Counted from the stretch's first letter, positions 14,013 to 29,000 are shown. The stretch is 43,008 nucleotides of DNA from an uncultured Clostridia bacterium (GCA_947625375.1 CANQOC010000018.1:1-43008); one strand, 5' to 3'. Notes: generated from the sequence alone by a model not told the origin. Numbers and translations are program-made.

Positions 14013-17000
14013 TTACGCGTCATCGTCGTTCCTCTTCCCCTCGGTCGGGCGCTCGATTTCGACCGGCTCATCGGGGACGGATTCGGTCTCGGGAGGATTG
14101 ACCGGTGTCTCGGGTGCTCCGCCCGACGGCGTCGGCGCGAACGGCAGCGACGGATAAGTCGGGCTCTGCGGATAGTACGGCCCGATGTACATGTTCACAA
14201 GCTTCACCGCGGCATTTTCTCCCGCCGCAACGGTGCCGGAGGTGTTCTCCGAGTCAATCTGCCTGATATTTCGGGGCAGTCCGACCTCGTAAATCCGGTA
14301 TTCCGCGCCCTCGGGCAGTCCGCGCAGGGTCACCTTTTCGCCTCCGCGCAGCCAGATGCTTCCGCCGTCCGAGACCGTTCCCTCGGTGCTTCCGTCATAG
14401 ACATATGAGCCGGTCAGCGGGAGTCCGTCGGCACCGGTCAGCCTTACGACAACCTCGAAGCGCTGACTCTCGAAGTATTCCCTTGTGCGCAGCGGCATGC
14501 CGTGCGAGTTGTACTTATAGTCCTTCTCGATGCTGACAGTGCCGGTCGCGATGTAATAGTCGAACACCGCCTCGGACTGCTTTCCGGTCTCCACAGTCCC
14601 CGAGCTTCCGCTTTCTGACCTGAGATAATGGAGTCCGTCCGAGATTCCGATATTCTCGACCTTATACGAATACCCCGCGGGAAGGTCGGGCGCAATCGCC
14701 GTCTCCCCCGCCCCGAGCGTCACCTCGGCGACGCCGTTTCCGTCGAACGTCAGGACCTTCGAGCCGCTTTCAAGCGCACCGCCGTAGCTGTCGGTGATGT
14801 GCGACGGATAGACGAACCCTTCGCCGACGCCCTCAATCGTGATGCGGTAGGTGAATTCGGCGCGGTCGCCGACAACCGTCGCTCCGGTGTCGTCCTCGAC
14901 GTTGACCCTTAAGCTGAGTCCGCCGACGTTCCACCTGTTCACGAACACAGCGGTGGCGCTTCCGCCCCCGGGGATAACGCCGGTGCTTCCGACGGAAGAT
15001 GTGACATAATAGAGATTGCCCGTCTCGGTGACGGTATACGGAGCGCCGGCGGGTATGCCGTTGATGCGCTTCGATTCGCCGTGCCCGAGCCTGAATTCGA
15101 CGTGCGTGTTGCCCTCGGCGTCGGTGGAAATTCCGTCATAAGCGCTCATAAGGGCAATCTCGTAATCCGAGGACATTCCGCCGTCGAGGCTTATCGACGC
15201 CGGGTCGGCGGCATATGCCGGTATCACGACCTCGAAGACGAATTTTTCGTCCGTCGTCGTTCCGATGATGTTGTTGATGACGGTAAGCGTGCCGAAGCTC
15301 GCGGCGTCTTCAATCTGTCTGATATTACTGAACACGGCCTTTTCCGCGACTCCCGAGATTACCGTCTTCGTTATCGGCGCGGAATAGGGAATTCCGTCGG
15401 CCGTCGTGACGTATCCGTCGGTGTTCGCGTTATTTTCGGCAACCGTTATAACCGCGTCGGCGGGAAGTCCTGTCGCCGTCATCGAGCGGCCGTGTTCAAG
15501 TGAGAAGACCGCCGTTCCGGTTTCGTCGAAGAACATATCGCCATAGACGCCGGTGACGGGCGCGGTCACGGTGAATTCAAAGCTGCGCGACATATCCGCC
15601 GCGTTTCCGCCGACGGTGTTCGTCACGGTAAGGCTTCCGGTGCGCATTGTGTTGATGAACGACACGCTCGCGCCCTCGGGGTCGATGACGCCGTTCGTCA
15701 TTCCGGCAGACGTCATATCATACCTCTGCATGACCGACGGGTCGGGGATTTCGGCGACGCTGTACGCGCTTCCCTCGGGAAGCGGAATTACCGCGCTTTC
15801 GCCGTCCGAGAGCACGAATGTTCCGTGACCCTCGGCGTCGGTGGTGACCGGACCGAATTCGCCCTCGAGCGGAAGTCCGTCGGCGCCGGTAAGGGTTATC
15901 TCAAATCCGAAGCGCTCGCCCGCTTCGCCGCCGACAACCGTCTTTGAAACAATAAGCGCGGACGGCTGTTTAAGCGTATTGACAAACGACGCCGAAGCGT
16001 TCATATTTTCGGGAATGACGCCGTTTTCACCGGTCGACGATGTCGCGTATCCGTCGGCGTTGGCGTCGGTTTCGGTCACAGCGTAGCTCACGCCGGCGGG
16101 AAGTCCGGTTATGCTGACGCTCTGTCCGCCCGCGAGCTCGAACGACGCAAGACCCGCGTCGAACCAAAGCTCGCCGTAAAGTCCGCTGACCGTCGGGTCG
16201 TCGAGGAGCACAGTGAACCCGAAGACCCTTTCCCCGCCGACAACCGTATTCTTTACGGTAAGCGAGCCGGTAGTCCTGATGTTCATGAATTCGACGAGTG
16301 CGTTCGATGTCCTCGGGACAACTCCGTTCGAGTCGTCGGTAAAGCTTGTGACATATCCGTCGGAATCGGCGTCGGTCTCGGCGACGGTGTACTGAGTTCC
16401 GGACGGAAGTCCCGCCGCGGTCATGCTTTCACCGCCCGCAAGGCTGAAGACAGCGGTTCCGGACGCGTCGAACGTCATATCTCCGTACTGCCCGACAATC
16501 GGACCGTCCGCGCCGCGCGCCGTTACGGCGAAGTTAAACGCGCGCTCTCCGCCGATAACCGTATTTCTCACGGTGATTCCTCCGACGGCGCCGACTGCCC
16601 TTTCGTTGAGGAACATAACCGTTACAGCTCCGTCGGCGGGGACCGTTCCGGCAGTGTTGCCCGAGTCGGTGACGCTGAAGCCCTCGGCGCTGACGGCGCT
16701 TTCCTCAACGGTGTATCCGACGTCGGCGGGAAGTCCCGAAGCCGTCGCCGCTTCGCCGCTCATAAGCCCGAACTCCGCCCGTCCGCCGACAAATTCAAGG
16801 TCTCCGTATGTGCCGTTTACCGTGCTGTCCGCAAGGGTCAGGGTGAAGGCGAATCTGCGGAGAGAATCCTCCTCACTGCCGATGACGGCGTTGGTGACGG
16901 TGATGTCGCCGAGCTTTTCTTCGGTGAAGGAATAGTTGTTGATGATTTCGACCGTTCTGTCCTTATTCGTAAGGCTTCCGTCATAGACGTTTGAAGGGTC

Positions 17001-20000
17001 GGGGGTATAGTTTGTGACCGGTTCCTCGGAAATCCTATAGACCGTTCCGGCGGGAAGGTCGCGGATTGTCAGCATTTCACCCGCGCCGAGGTTGATTTTA
17101 ACCGTTCCCTCGGATACCGCGCTCTTTACCGCTCCGGATTCATAGATTGCGCCGCTTGCGGGAAGACCGCTTTGGTCATAAAGATTTACCGTAAACCTGA
17201 ACTTAACGCCCTCGGGCACTGCCCCGCCGTCGGCGGCAACAGTCTTTTTGATGACAAGGTCTTCGACAGGCGCCGCGCTGACGGTCTCGGAGGATATCCA
17301 AGGATAGCCCTCCTCGGGGACTCCCTCGGGAGCTGCCTCGCTGCCCGAATAAACATATCCCTTCGACTCCCAGACGGCATATTCGCCGACCTCGGGAATC
17401 ACGACGCTGTATGAAACTGTCTTCGTTCCGTCCTGTTCAAGAGCACCGAGCGTCCATCTCACCGTGCCCGTCGCGGGGTCGTATTCTCCGCCGTCCGAAA
17501 TGCTTATCTCGGCGGGAGTGAGGCCCTTCGGGACAATGTCGACGACGGTGACGTTCTGCGCGTCGGCTCCGGAGGCGGTGACCGAAAGCTCGTATTTAAC
17601 GGTGTCCCCCGCCCTCGCCTTCACCGAGTCGGTCGGCTCGCCGCCGTTGAGCGACTCGGATTTTGTAATTCCGACACTGACGACCGGCGTCACGACGGGT
17701 TCGTCGGTTTCGTCGGTATAGTCCGGCTCGGTCGGCTTATCCGGCTTGTCGTCGGGGTAATGAGTCCGGATTTCGGCGGAGGCTCCGTTCGAGACCGCGC
17801 CGAATCCGGCGGCGTCCTCGGTGACCTTAACCGTCACCTCAACGCTGCCCTCTTCAAGCCCCTTTGCCAAAATCCTCCAAGTGACCGTTCCGGTCTCCAC
17901 GTCATATTCACCGCCGCCGGTCGAGCCGATATATTCGACTCCGGCGTCAAGGCTGTCGGTGATGACGATATCGGCGTCGACCTTTTCGGGGTTAATCCAG
18001 CTTATTTCATAGGTGACGGTGTCGCCGACCTTCGCGCTCATTCCCTCTTCGGGCGATTCCTGCGTCTTAAAGACGAAGTCGTCGAACCTGCTCGCCGGCT
18101 TACCGACAAAGCGGTTCATGAACCCTGCCTCGGCGGTTTCCTCGGAGGATATCACGCCCTCAAAGACGTTTTCGCCGTCGGCCCCGCCGTTTACCGAAGC
18201 GACATAGTCGCTGTTTTCGGTCTCTTCGACCTCGACCCTTGCGCCCTCGGGGATTCCGCTTATGATAAGCTCATCTCCCGCGCGGAGGGTGAATTTATCT
18301 CCGCTCGAAAGGGTCTTGCCGTCCGAGGCGGGATAGCTGTCCGAAAGGGCGGCGCCGCTCTTGTCGGAAAGTCTCAGGGTGAACTCAAAGTCCTGCTCCT
18401 CCTCGGCGCCGATGCCCGAGATTTCCTTTGTGACCGAAATTCCGCCGGTGCGGTATTCGTTCGTAAATCCGACCTCTTCGGCGCTCAGAGAATACACAAG
18501 CTTGCCCTTAAGGTCGTCGGTGACCCCGACCGTGACCTTTATCCCGGATTCGTCATAAATCATTCCGAGCGTATCGCCCGCGGACTCGGTTACGGTGAAT
18601 TCATAGCTTCCGACCTCGTTGAATCTGCCGAGGCTTATCTCGGTGCTGCCCGAAAGCTCTCCTTCGGCAAGGGCGATTCTGCCCTCAAAGACGTTCTCTC
18701 CGTCCGTGGCCTTAAAGCGGTATTTTTCGGCATGGGGCAGGGCGGTTTTGTCGCTCGGCTCGACCGTCTTGCTGACAGTGATGAATACCTCGTCGGTCGC
18801 CTCGGGCGCATAGACGTTGGTGAACGAAAGCTTTTTGGGAGCGCTCTCGCCGCCGCAGACCGCGGTGACGTGAAGCTTTCCGTCCTTGACGCCGTCGGCG
18901 TTTTCGTCGGTGACGCTGTATTCAACCGTATAGACTTCCTCGGAATATGTGACCCCAAAGAGGTCGCCGGTCGGGACTTTTTCGCTGACCGTCAGAGTAT
19001 ATTCGCCCGGGCGGTCGAAGACAATCGCGCCGATTTTTCCGAGAGACGCGCCGTTTTCAAGGGTTACGGTCTTCTTTACGCCGCCGTCCCTGAACACTGC
19101 TCCGCCCGAAAGCTCGGCGGTGAAGCCGAAGCTGTCGTTCTCGTTGAGCTCGCGGCCCTGCATGATTTTTTCAATCTCGGGCGCGTCATAATCGAGCGGG
19201 GTTACGGTATAGCGGTTGTTGAAGGTGATGACGGTATAGTCGTTTTCGAGCGCGAATCTTCCGCTCTCGACAGGCGGGGCTTCCTTCAGCACCGCGTCCT
19301 TGCCCTTATATTCTTCAACAAGGTTAATAAAGCTGTAGCCGCAGGAGATGTCGTCCTCCGAAAGCCGCTGTTCAACGGTGTACGCGGTGTTGTGGTGCGG
19401 GATTCCCTCGATTACGACGCTGTGATTCAGCGGAATTGTGACGTCGGTTTCGTAGGTGTCGGCGTCGGTCTTGGTGAAGACGATATACTGAACCTCGGAG
19501 CCGTCCTCCTCGGCGTCAATCGCCGCCGCCGGCTTTTCATAGAAGTACGCAAACGTTACGGTATCGTCGCCGTCGGATTTATCCTTGTCGCTCTCCTTTA
19601 TATATGCTCCGGAAAGAGTGATGTGATAGCTGAAGTCACGCGACATATCATAGGCAATTCCGTCGGGGACGGTCTGCGCAAGGTTGTTCGTGACGGTGAG
19701 GATACATGGCTCGGGACCGTATGTGTTCTCGAACTCGGGATTGACCGTCTCGCCGTCGGCGTTGAATTCCGCGGTGACCTCGAGCTCACCTGTCTCGCCG
19801 TCGAGAGTGACGGTATAGGTCGCCTTGACCGTCCTTCCGTCATAGTTGACCTTCGGAAGCCAGCCCTCGAAGCTGTTGGGCGTGTTCTCCTTTACGGTGA
19901 AGACATAGGTGCCGGTGCGCTTGAACTCGAGCTTTCCGAAGTCAACGAGGTTGGGCGCGCCGTTCTTGGCGGCGTTTTCGGTGTTGACGGCGGTCTTTGC

Positions 20001-23000
20001 GGCGAGCGCTTCTCCGTCAAGCGTGATGTGCTCGGCGTCGTATTCGCCGTCGGGGGTCAGCGTAAAGCTGAACTTTTCGCCGTAGAGGTTTTTGAAGTAG
20101 TCATACCTCGGATTTTCGGTGTCGATTCCGAGGCGGTCGCCGCCGGTGAGCGTGTCGGTGAGCTTCTTTGTGAATTCAAGCTCGACCGAGACGGCCTCGG
20201 GCGTGAATTTGTTTTCAAAGACAAATTCGTCATATTCGACCTTATCAATCGAAAGCTTTCCGCCGTTGTCGACGACGGTATATGTGACGCTGAACGGGCG
20301 CGCGTCCTTTTCGACGCGTCTGTCGCTCGGGTCGTTTTCGGTGAGGGTGACGGTGTATACGCCGGCGCTCCTGAACGTCAGCCCGGTGATTGAAACGCTT
20401 CCCTCGCCTTTTTCGCCGCCGTCGGTCTCAAAGACGTTCTTGCCGCCCTTCCACTCATATACCCCGCCCTCGCTCGCGCTAACCTCGGCGGTGAAGCTGA
20501 ACTTCTCGGGGAATTTGACCGGCTCGCCGTCGACGGTCTTAAGGGTCTTCGCGACGGTGACGACGCGGTCCTTGCCGCTTGCGTCCTTATCGTCGACCGA
20601 TACCGACGCGGGGGCGTAGCTGTTGGTGATGCTGAGGGTGTCTTGGTTGACCTCTTCGGGATTATTTGTGCCGTCAATCGTGTGGCTCTTCACCCAGAGA
20701 TGTCCGCCGACGTCCTCGACGCTGACGGTCAGGTTGTAGGTCCTTGCCTCGCCGTTGTTGAACGCGGGGTTCGTCGCTTCGCCGTTAATCGTCTCGGAAA
20801 TCACAAATTCATAGTCGCCCGGCTCGGTGAAGTTGATTGTAAGGCTGCCGGACTTCATGTCGCCGGATTCTTCAAATTCCTCGCTGTTGAATGTCGCGAC
20901 GGTGACAGGGTCGGTCGACTTGTAAACGTCGGTCGAAGTGTCGCCGTATTTGAACGTAACATGGTGGTCATGCTCCGCGTTGTTATACTTGATGCTCGAA
21001 AGCGCGACGTTAATTCCGAAGTCGTATTCGTCGGTCTTCGGCATCAGCACTCCGCCGACCGCTTCGAGAGTCTTTTCGACGTTGAGCGTGAAGTCGACTC
21101 CATCTGTGGAGTATTTGTTGGTAAACGGGACGGTCTTGCTCTCGGTTATGTTGGTTTTGCCGAGCATGACGCTCGAAACGCTGAGCGCTCCGCCGTTGTC
21201 ATCGACGGTGACGGTGACGGTCTTTCTTGGTCCGCCTTCGGTGGTGAAGCCGTCTTTTTCGATGTTTACAGCTCCCACAGCGCTGTCTACAATCATTCCG
21301 CTCTCGGCGACATTGAAGGTATACGTTCCCGCTTTGGTGAACGTGATTGCGCCGAATTTCTCCGTGCTGTCCAAGGTCGCACTTGTCGCGCCCTCTGCGA
21401 ACGATGACGCGGAGAACTTGCCGACAGTCACCGACGTGTTTTCGGGCAGTGTCGCGCCGTCTTTACCGCCGGAAAGCGTGAAGCTAAAGGTATATTCATG
21501 CCCCGCCGGCAGGGGGATATGCACCTCGGGAATCGTGACCGTCTTCTGAACGCCGAGCTCAAGGGTCGCCGCCGTCGGCGTATAGGTGTTGGTGTAGCTG
21601 ACGGTCGCGGTCTTTTCGTCGGCATTGAAAGCGACCTCGTCGCCGGTGACGCTCTTGACGCTGAGCTCGCCGTTTTTGTCCTCTACCTCGACGGTGATGA
21701 CGATGTCGCCCGGGTCGGAGGTGAATCCGCTCGCCGGCGCGGCGCCGTCGAGGACCGTCTCGGAGAGGCTGTATGTATATGTTCCGGCGTGGTCATAGGT
21801 AAACGACTTAATCGTTTTTGCGTCGCTCAAATTGCCGGGAGTGAATTCGACCGTGCCGAGATTCGTCTCGCCCTCTGCAAGAGCGAAGTTGAATTTATAA
21901 TCATCGCTCGGTAAGTCGTTGCCCGAAAGCTTCTTAGCGATGTTAAGCGTCAGCTCCGCCGCGCTCGGGGTGTACTTGTTGACGACGCTGACGGTTGCGG
22001 TTGCGCCGTATTCCTTGCTGCTGACTTCTCCGTTTTCGCGGTCAAGGGTATAGCCGGAGATTTTAAGGTGTCCGCCGATGTCCTCGACATGCACGGTCAG
22101 CCTGTGGGTCTTGGCTTCGTAGCCGTCGAACGTCGCCGAATCCACTTTCTCGCCGCCGCGGGTGATGTTTTCGGAAATCACAAATTCATAGTCGCCCGGC
22201 TCGGTGAAGTTGATTGTAAGGCTGCCGGATTTCGTTGCGCCGGATTTTTCAAATTCCTCGCTGTTGAATGTCGCAACGGTGACAGCGCCGTTCGACTTGT
22301 GAACGTCGGTCGAAGTGCCGCCGTATTTGAACGTAACATGGTGGTCGTGCTCCGCGCTGTTATACTTGATGCTCGAAAGCGCGACGTTAATTCCGAAGTC
22401 GTATTCGTCGGTCTTCGGTATAAGCACGTTGCCGACCGCATCGAGAGTTTTGCTGATGTTGAGCGTAAAGTCGACTCCATCTGTGGAGTAGCTGTTGGTG
22501 AACGGGACGGTCTTGCTCTCGGTTATGTCGGTTGAACCAATCTTGACGCTCTCCACGGTAAGCTGACCATTATCATCTTTAACTACAACAGTGACCTTTC
22601 CGCCGCCGGTCGAGGTGAAGCCGTCGTTTTCGATGTCTTTAAATTCTTCAGTCTTCTTGTCTATAGTCATACCGCTCTCGGCGACATTGAATTTATACGT
22701 CCCCGCTTTGGTGAACGTGATTGCGTCGAACGTAGTCTCCAAGGTCGCGCTTGTCTTGCCCTCCGCGAACGATGGCGATGACGCGGAAAATTCGCCGACA
22801 GTCACCGAAGTGTTTTCGGGCAGAGCCGCGCCGTCTCCGCCGCCGGAAAGCGTGAAGCTAAAGGTGTATTTATGTCCCGCCGGCAAGGGGATATGCACCT
22901 CGGGAATCGTGACCGTCTTCTGAACGCTGAGCGCAAGGGTCGTCAACTTCGGCGTATAGGTATTCGCGAACCCGATTGAATCGACGCTCGGTTTCGCCGT

Positions 23001-26000
23001 TGATTTGATACTTGATGTCGCCGTCAGCTTGCCGTCGTCGTCCCTTGTCACGGTGACGGTAACGTCATGTTTATTGCCGTCATAGGTCACGCCGGGGGTA
23101 TCCCCCTTTGTTTCGGAGACGGTGTACTTGTATTCTACAGACGACTTATCGGCGCTGAAATTATTGTAATCAATCGGGAATTTGCCCGAGAGAGTCAGCT
23201 CCCCTTTCGAGGCGGTATCGGTAAATTTGAGGTTGATTTTTCCGTCATCGGAAAGAGTCATATCGGGGTTGCCGGTATTTTCCTCGACAACCGTAAACGC
23301 GAAGTCAAAGCTGTATTCCTTGTCTTTCTCGAACTCGCCGGTGAGGGTCTTTGTGACGGGAATCGTGACCTCGGGAATCTTTGAATACACAAACTTAGCG
23401 GACGCGTCGTCGGCGGTGATTTTGTCGGTGTCGCGCTCCTTGATTGTGAGGACATAGCCGTCCACAGTCGGGGCTGTGATTGTGTATGACGTGCCCTCTG
23501 GCAGATTGTTAAGCTCAATCGAATCGCTTGCTTTTTCGACCGTGAAGACGTAACTGTCGACGTCTTTTTTGACCGCGCCGCCGGCATATTCTTTCAGAAG
23601 CGGCACGTCTTTCGGCGGGGTCAGTTTGACGGTAAATTTCAGCTCCGGATATGCTGTAATATCGTCGCCGACGACGCTGACGTCGACCGTCAGGCTTCCC
23701 GTCGGGAACTCGTTGGTGAACTCCGCAGTGGCCGTTTTTCCCGTCTCAATTTTAGGCGGCGACTGCACGGCTGATTCGGGGTCGACAGTGTACCCCGCGG
23801 GCTTATTGGTCTGCTCGACCACGGCTGTCCAGCCGTCCGGCAAGCCGGAAATTGTGGCGGACTGATTGTCGGACAGGGTGAGATGTGCAACTCCATTTTC
23901 AAACTTCAACTCAGTAATGCCACTGTCACCGGCAACAGGCAAGTCAAAGTCAAACTTGTCAGGAATATTCTCGTCCGCGTCCTTCAAAGTGATAGTAAAG
24001 TCAAATGTCTCCTTACCGGCTTCAAGCGCGGGATTGTGCTTGCCGTCGGTGACGGTCTCGGAAACCGTCAGACTGCCCTCTTTGTGGGTATTAGTGAACG
24101 CTATAGTCTGCTGGCCGTCTGTGACGGTGACGGAATTAGAGGCGTCAACCGTCGTTGTATAGGCGGAATTCGTCGTCTCTGTCACCGTGACCTTAGCGTC
24201 TTTCGGCAGGTCGTAGATGACGATGCTCTCGCCGTGTGCGAGGGTGAATGAACCGGTGTCGTCAATAGTGCCGACTTTATCCGTCTTGAATGTGCCGTCA
24301 ATCGCGTTACCCTCGGCGTCGGTCACGCTTATATTAAAGGTAAACGTGTCGCCGGGCGCGCTCTCGCCGGTGACCTTCTTCGTCACCTTCACCGAGCCGG
24401 AATTATAAGTGTTGGTGAAGTCAAGAACGGGAAGTCCCGGCTTGGAGTAATCTTCCTTTCCGATTTTGGTGACCTTTGCGGTGACGTTCGGGGCATTTTC
24501 ATCGCCCTGAGGGTCATTTTTTACCTCGACCGTCAGCGTATAACTCGTCTTGTCATAATCAACGGAGCGGTATGTGCCCTCCTTCTCGCTGACCGTGAAC
24601 GTATACGTCCCCGGGACATAGAATGTGACCGAAGTGTCGTCAAGATTAAACGCGGTTTCCGTGCCATACTCCTCGACAGTGGCGCTCGGCAATACATCTT
24701 CGCCGCCGTCCTGTTTATAAGTAATTTTGTACTTTGTTTCGGGGAGATTATCGCCGGGTTTACTTGGAACAACTTCAATTTTATCGATTTTGTTAAGCTC
24801 ATAAATTTCTTTGCCGTCATAGAGCTTGCCGCCGGACGCGGTAATTTCGGTCGGTCTCTTAATTTCCAGCGTCTTATTTGCGGTGAAGATGTCGGAGAGC
24901 TTAAACGTCTGCATGAACCCGAGACCGATTTCGGAGCTGAAATCGTTCTTAATATCAAGCCTTTGAGCAAAGGTGTGGTCTTTAACATCATTGAAATTCT
25001 CGTTGAATTTGCTCGGCTCAACTATCTCGACCGAATCCTTCTCGCCCGTCACGGTAACGGTGTTATATTCTTTCGTTGTACCGTAGGTGACATATACGCG
25101 GTAAACACCGGTCGCAAGGCCAGTGAAGGTGACGTGACCGTATTGGTCGGTTGGAAGAGAATCGGAGTTTTTCAAGATTTTTTGAACACCGTTAGTCTTT
25201 GCGTCCTCGTCCTCCTTGTCGCCAAGCCACTGTTTATATTCATCTGTCAAATTAGAGGTGCCAGTTTCATAGGGGTCTTTATCTGGATACTCTTTGTTAT
25301 ATTCTTCTCTTCTACCTTCTGTATTATAAGTCAATAATTGTTCGTCACTAAGAGTATAGCTAAACTGACCCTCCTCAGTACCGCCACTGTTGTCCATTTT
25401 AATTAGATACACAGTAGCGCCCTTTATAGGCACATCTCCGTTTTCAATTAGAGTACATTTGTCACCATAGTTCAACGCGTCATTGCTGTCTTTTCCCTCG
25501 GCATCTTTATAATTGAATTTGCCGTCTCCATTGTGGTCGTAATAGACAGTCAGAGTATAGTCAACCGTGCTGAGCATATTGGTGTATGTCCAATCGTTTT
25601 TAATCCGGCTGACGGTATTATCCGTCGAAACATCTTCGCCCTTTTCGTTCAGCATCGGGTTCTCATAGACGCGGTAGACGATGGTGCCGTCTTCTTTGGC
25701 TGCGCCGTCTACAATCTTATATGTATGCGCCGGCAGGATTTTGTTTGTATAAATGCCGCCGCGCGCCTCCTCGGTCGTCGCGTTTTCTACGAAATATATA
25801 TAGTCGCTTGTTTCACCGTCTACTTCAGTGGGAGCGGGTTTAAAAGTCTGTCCGTCTATAACTTTACCATTTACAATTACCTCTTCCATCGTAATTTGGG
25901 AAGTAGGATTTTTGGCATTATAGCTACTTACAGCCTTATATATGTCCGCGATTGTTTCGTTCGACGGGAAAGCAGGGTCATGCTCGATTGCCATGTAGAC

Positions 26001-29000
26001 ATTTTTGCTCGTCACCGAATTCTTCTCGCCGTTTTCGTCGCAAGCGTATTTTTCTTTGTAGACTGCTGTATTTCCATTCTCTGTATTGTATATAGTTGTT
26101 TCAAGCTTTCCGCCTACAAGCTCTTTAACGGTTATGCCCTCCGGGTGGTCGTCAAAGAATTTATCCACCGTTGTTCTTGCGCCGCTCTTCATGCCGACGA
26201 TAGTGAAGCTCGCCTTGAGAGAAGTGCTCTTGAGGTAGGACGGCTCCCACTTTTTGGTAATATTCAGCGCCTCTCCGGTCGGCTCGGCGACATAGCCCAC
26301 CGGCCCGGCGTAAATTTCCTTGAGGTAGACGTTTTGCGTATTATCGCGCTTGTCATGAATATATTTAGGTATATTAACGGTTTGCTTGCTTACAGCCGGG
26401 AGCTGAGCGGAACCGCTATTTCCATAAGCTTCGCTTGGGAAATTGGAATAGCTTTGCTCTGAGCAATATAGGGTTGTAGTTTGGCGTTCAACTGTTGTAA
26501 CTTTATGCGTTATGGCTCCGCTAATATTTTCGTTGTAATAGACCCAGATTGTAACAGGATATTCAGGGTTATCTTCTGCTTTTGTGCCGAACGCCGTCAG
26601 GTCTACAGGGATAGAATAGTATCCGTCGGTGTCGGTCTTAGCCTCGTAGTGCACCCAGCGCGGACCGGTTGTATTATCTTTGCTGCTTTCGTCGTTCTTC
26701 TTGCTCTCGTCCCCGTATTCGGCGACGATAATTGCGCCCTCGAGCTCGTGGTCGTTGGTCATGCGGTCATAAACGCCGCGGTCTGCGCCCTTTTCCGGCG
26801 TATCAAGATACACAAAGCCGGTGATTATCTTTCGGTCGGCAAAGTGGTAAAGCACTATAGGTTCGTCGAGAGTCACTTGATTGGGAGAGATAACGTGAGT
26901 CCAGACGTCAAAGACACCGTGGTCGGCACCCGTGTTTTTTAGAGCATCCTTATGGATTTCGTCGGTTGGAGCGGACGGTTCACTTCCGAATCCTTTGAAT
27001 ACTCCGGCTGTATTGCTTTTTGTAGTTGTTGATACAACACCGTCAATACTCTTGTTTTCAAATACCGCTCTTGGATCGGTTGTTTTCCAAGTTCCGTTAA
27101 GCAATGCGGCATTTGATGCTTTCATACCGCTGTTGTAATTATATCCGTTCGGTATGTTCCAAATCCAAGCGGCATTTGTATCATAGCCGCCATCAAAATT
27201 TTCTATTTTATAGTCTCTTAGCAAGCTCTTTTCTTCGTTATTATAATAAAGAGTAGTGCGTACAGCTTCTTCGGTACCGCCATTAACTTTATATGCCTTA
27301 CCGTCTTTAACCGAAGCAACTACGTCATCGGCGTTCATCAATCTGACTGCAACACCGTTGGGCTGACCTTCAACATCAGCAAGCGGGAAGTGAACCTCGC
27401 CCGCCTTGCCCTCGGCATAGACCTCGCCGCGTCCGGCTGTGAAATAGATACCGACAGGCAGAATACGTCCCCACTGGTCGCGGCCGTTCCAATAAATTCG
27501 GTCGGTCTGACCCTCAACCGCGGCATTGCCTATCATAATTTTACCGAGGCTCTTGAATTTATATGTAGTTCCAATTTCATCTTGCCCGTTAGGGCCTTCT
27601 GCTGGCAATCCAATGGCGTTCGCTTCATCGGGCTTAAGTTTAACATAATCTACAAGACTGCTAACCGTCGAATAGCCGTCCAAATCATTAACAGGGTGCA
27701 AATCATATGTTTTCAGTTCTCCTTCCGACACAGGCACTTTAGATTGAACATTGTACCAATCTCCATTATAGAAGTATACAAAGTTTATATGCTCTGCTCC
27801 TCCATCTGCATATGGCTCGCTCAAACAGATTTCTTCATCATGGTCTTCTCCGCTTTCCGCTTTGTCCGAAGAACCGTCTTCCCCATGATAATAGCGGGCA
27901 TACATATTCGACATATCGATTATAACGCGATAAGAGGTCGCCTTTCCGGTTTCGACGGTAAAATATCCGCCGGTGCCAACGGTGCCCTTGTGATAATCTG
28001 GCGGGTCACCGCCGCCCTCAACTTCACCGCCGCCGCTGACAACTTCGTGCACCGTCGGGTCGCGGCCGTCGAAGCTTAGCTTTTGAACATTAAACTCGTC
28101 GAGCGCGTTTTTCGGCAGAATCGACTCGGGAAGGTTGGGGTCGGGGTAGTTAAAGAACATGTGGTCCGGCGCGTCGATGTCGGTAGTCTCGTTGTCGGGA
28201 CCGTAAATCATAAGGCCGTCCTTGTTGCCGTTCTTGTCTGTAAGTGTCTTATATTTATCAAAACTTGTATTATTTGTCAACGGGATATGAATAGAGTGAT
28301 ACGCCGAGGCGTTTGTTGCCGTGCTGATACCGCCGCGCTGATTGGCATACATCGAAAATGTATACGGCGTCATTCCGTTAAGCGCAAAGCGCCAGATATA
28401 GCCGTCACGAGTGGTAGTGTAAAGATAACCGTATACTCTGGAGCCGTTGACGCCGGTTTGAATTGAAATTGCGTCAAGCCAAACGCGCCCGCTGACTGCG
28501 TTGTAGGTCGGGTGTTCTTCGTCACCGGCTTTTTTGCATACAGTTATATCCCAAGCGTATACATAGCCTGCGGGATTGGAAGTAAACGCTGTACTCAAAG
28601 TAGCGTTATTTGAAGAGTTTGAATGATTGGTCGGTAAATTTGTAGCGTTAAATTCCGCAATATAAACGCCAGACTGGTCAGCTATGAACGAATAAGCATC
28701 ATAACCGTCATTAGTTGCTGTCGCCGCATTTCCCGTCTGTTCGCCGGTAGTTTTGTTAATAGTAGCTGCGTTCACGCCGTTAGGCCCTTTTGCTTCAATA
28801 GCAGTGCTGCTTATGAGATGTTTGCTTTCCAAATTTATATTAAATGGTTTACCGTCCGGTTTTGTAATAACAACGTCAGGATTTCCGTTGACCATTGAAG
28901 AAGCAACGAAAATAACTTCACCTTCATAAGCATAGAATTTTACCTTTTGCTTTCTGTTGACGCCGACAAAGCTGCCGGTTGTAGCAGTAAAATCCCAACG

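Noticed and set aside
17760..20393. An 877-codon plus-strand open frame antisense to the giant gene
   Set aside because: It has no ribosome site, domain or signal and only exists because the GC-rich codon usage of the minus-strand repeats leaves few stops on the other strand. The minus-strand reading has a signal peptide and clear repeated domains.
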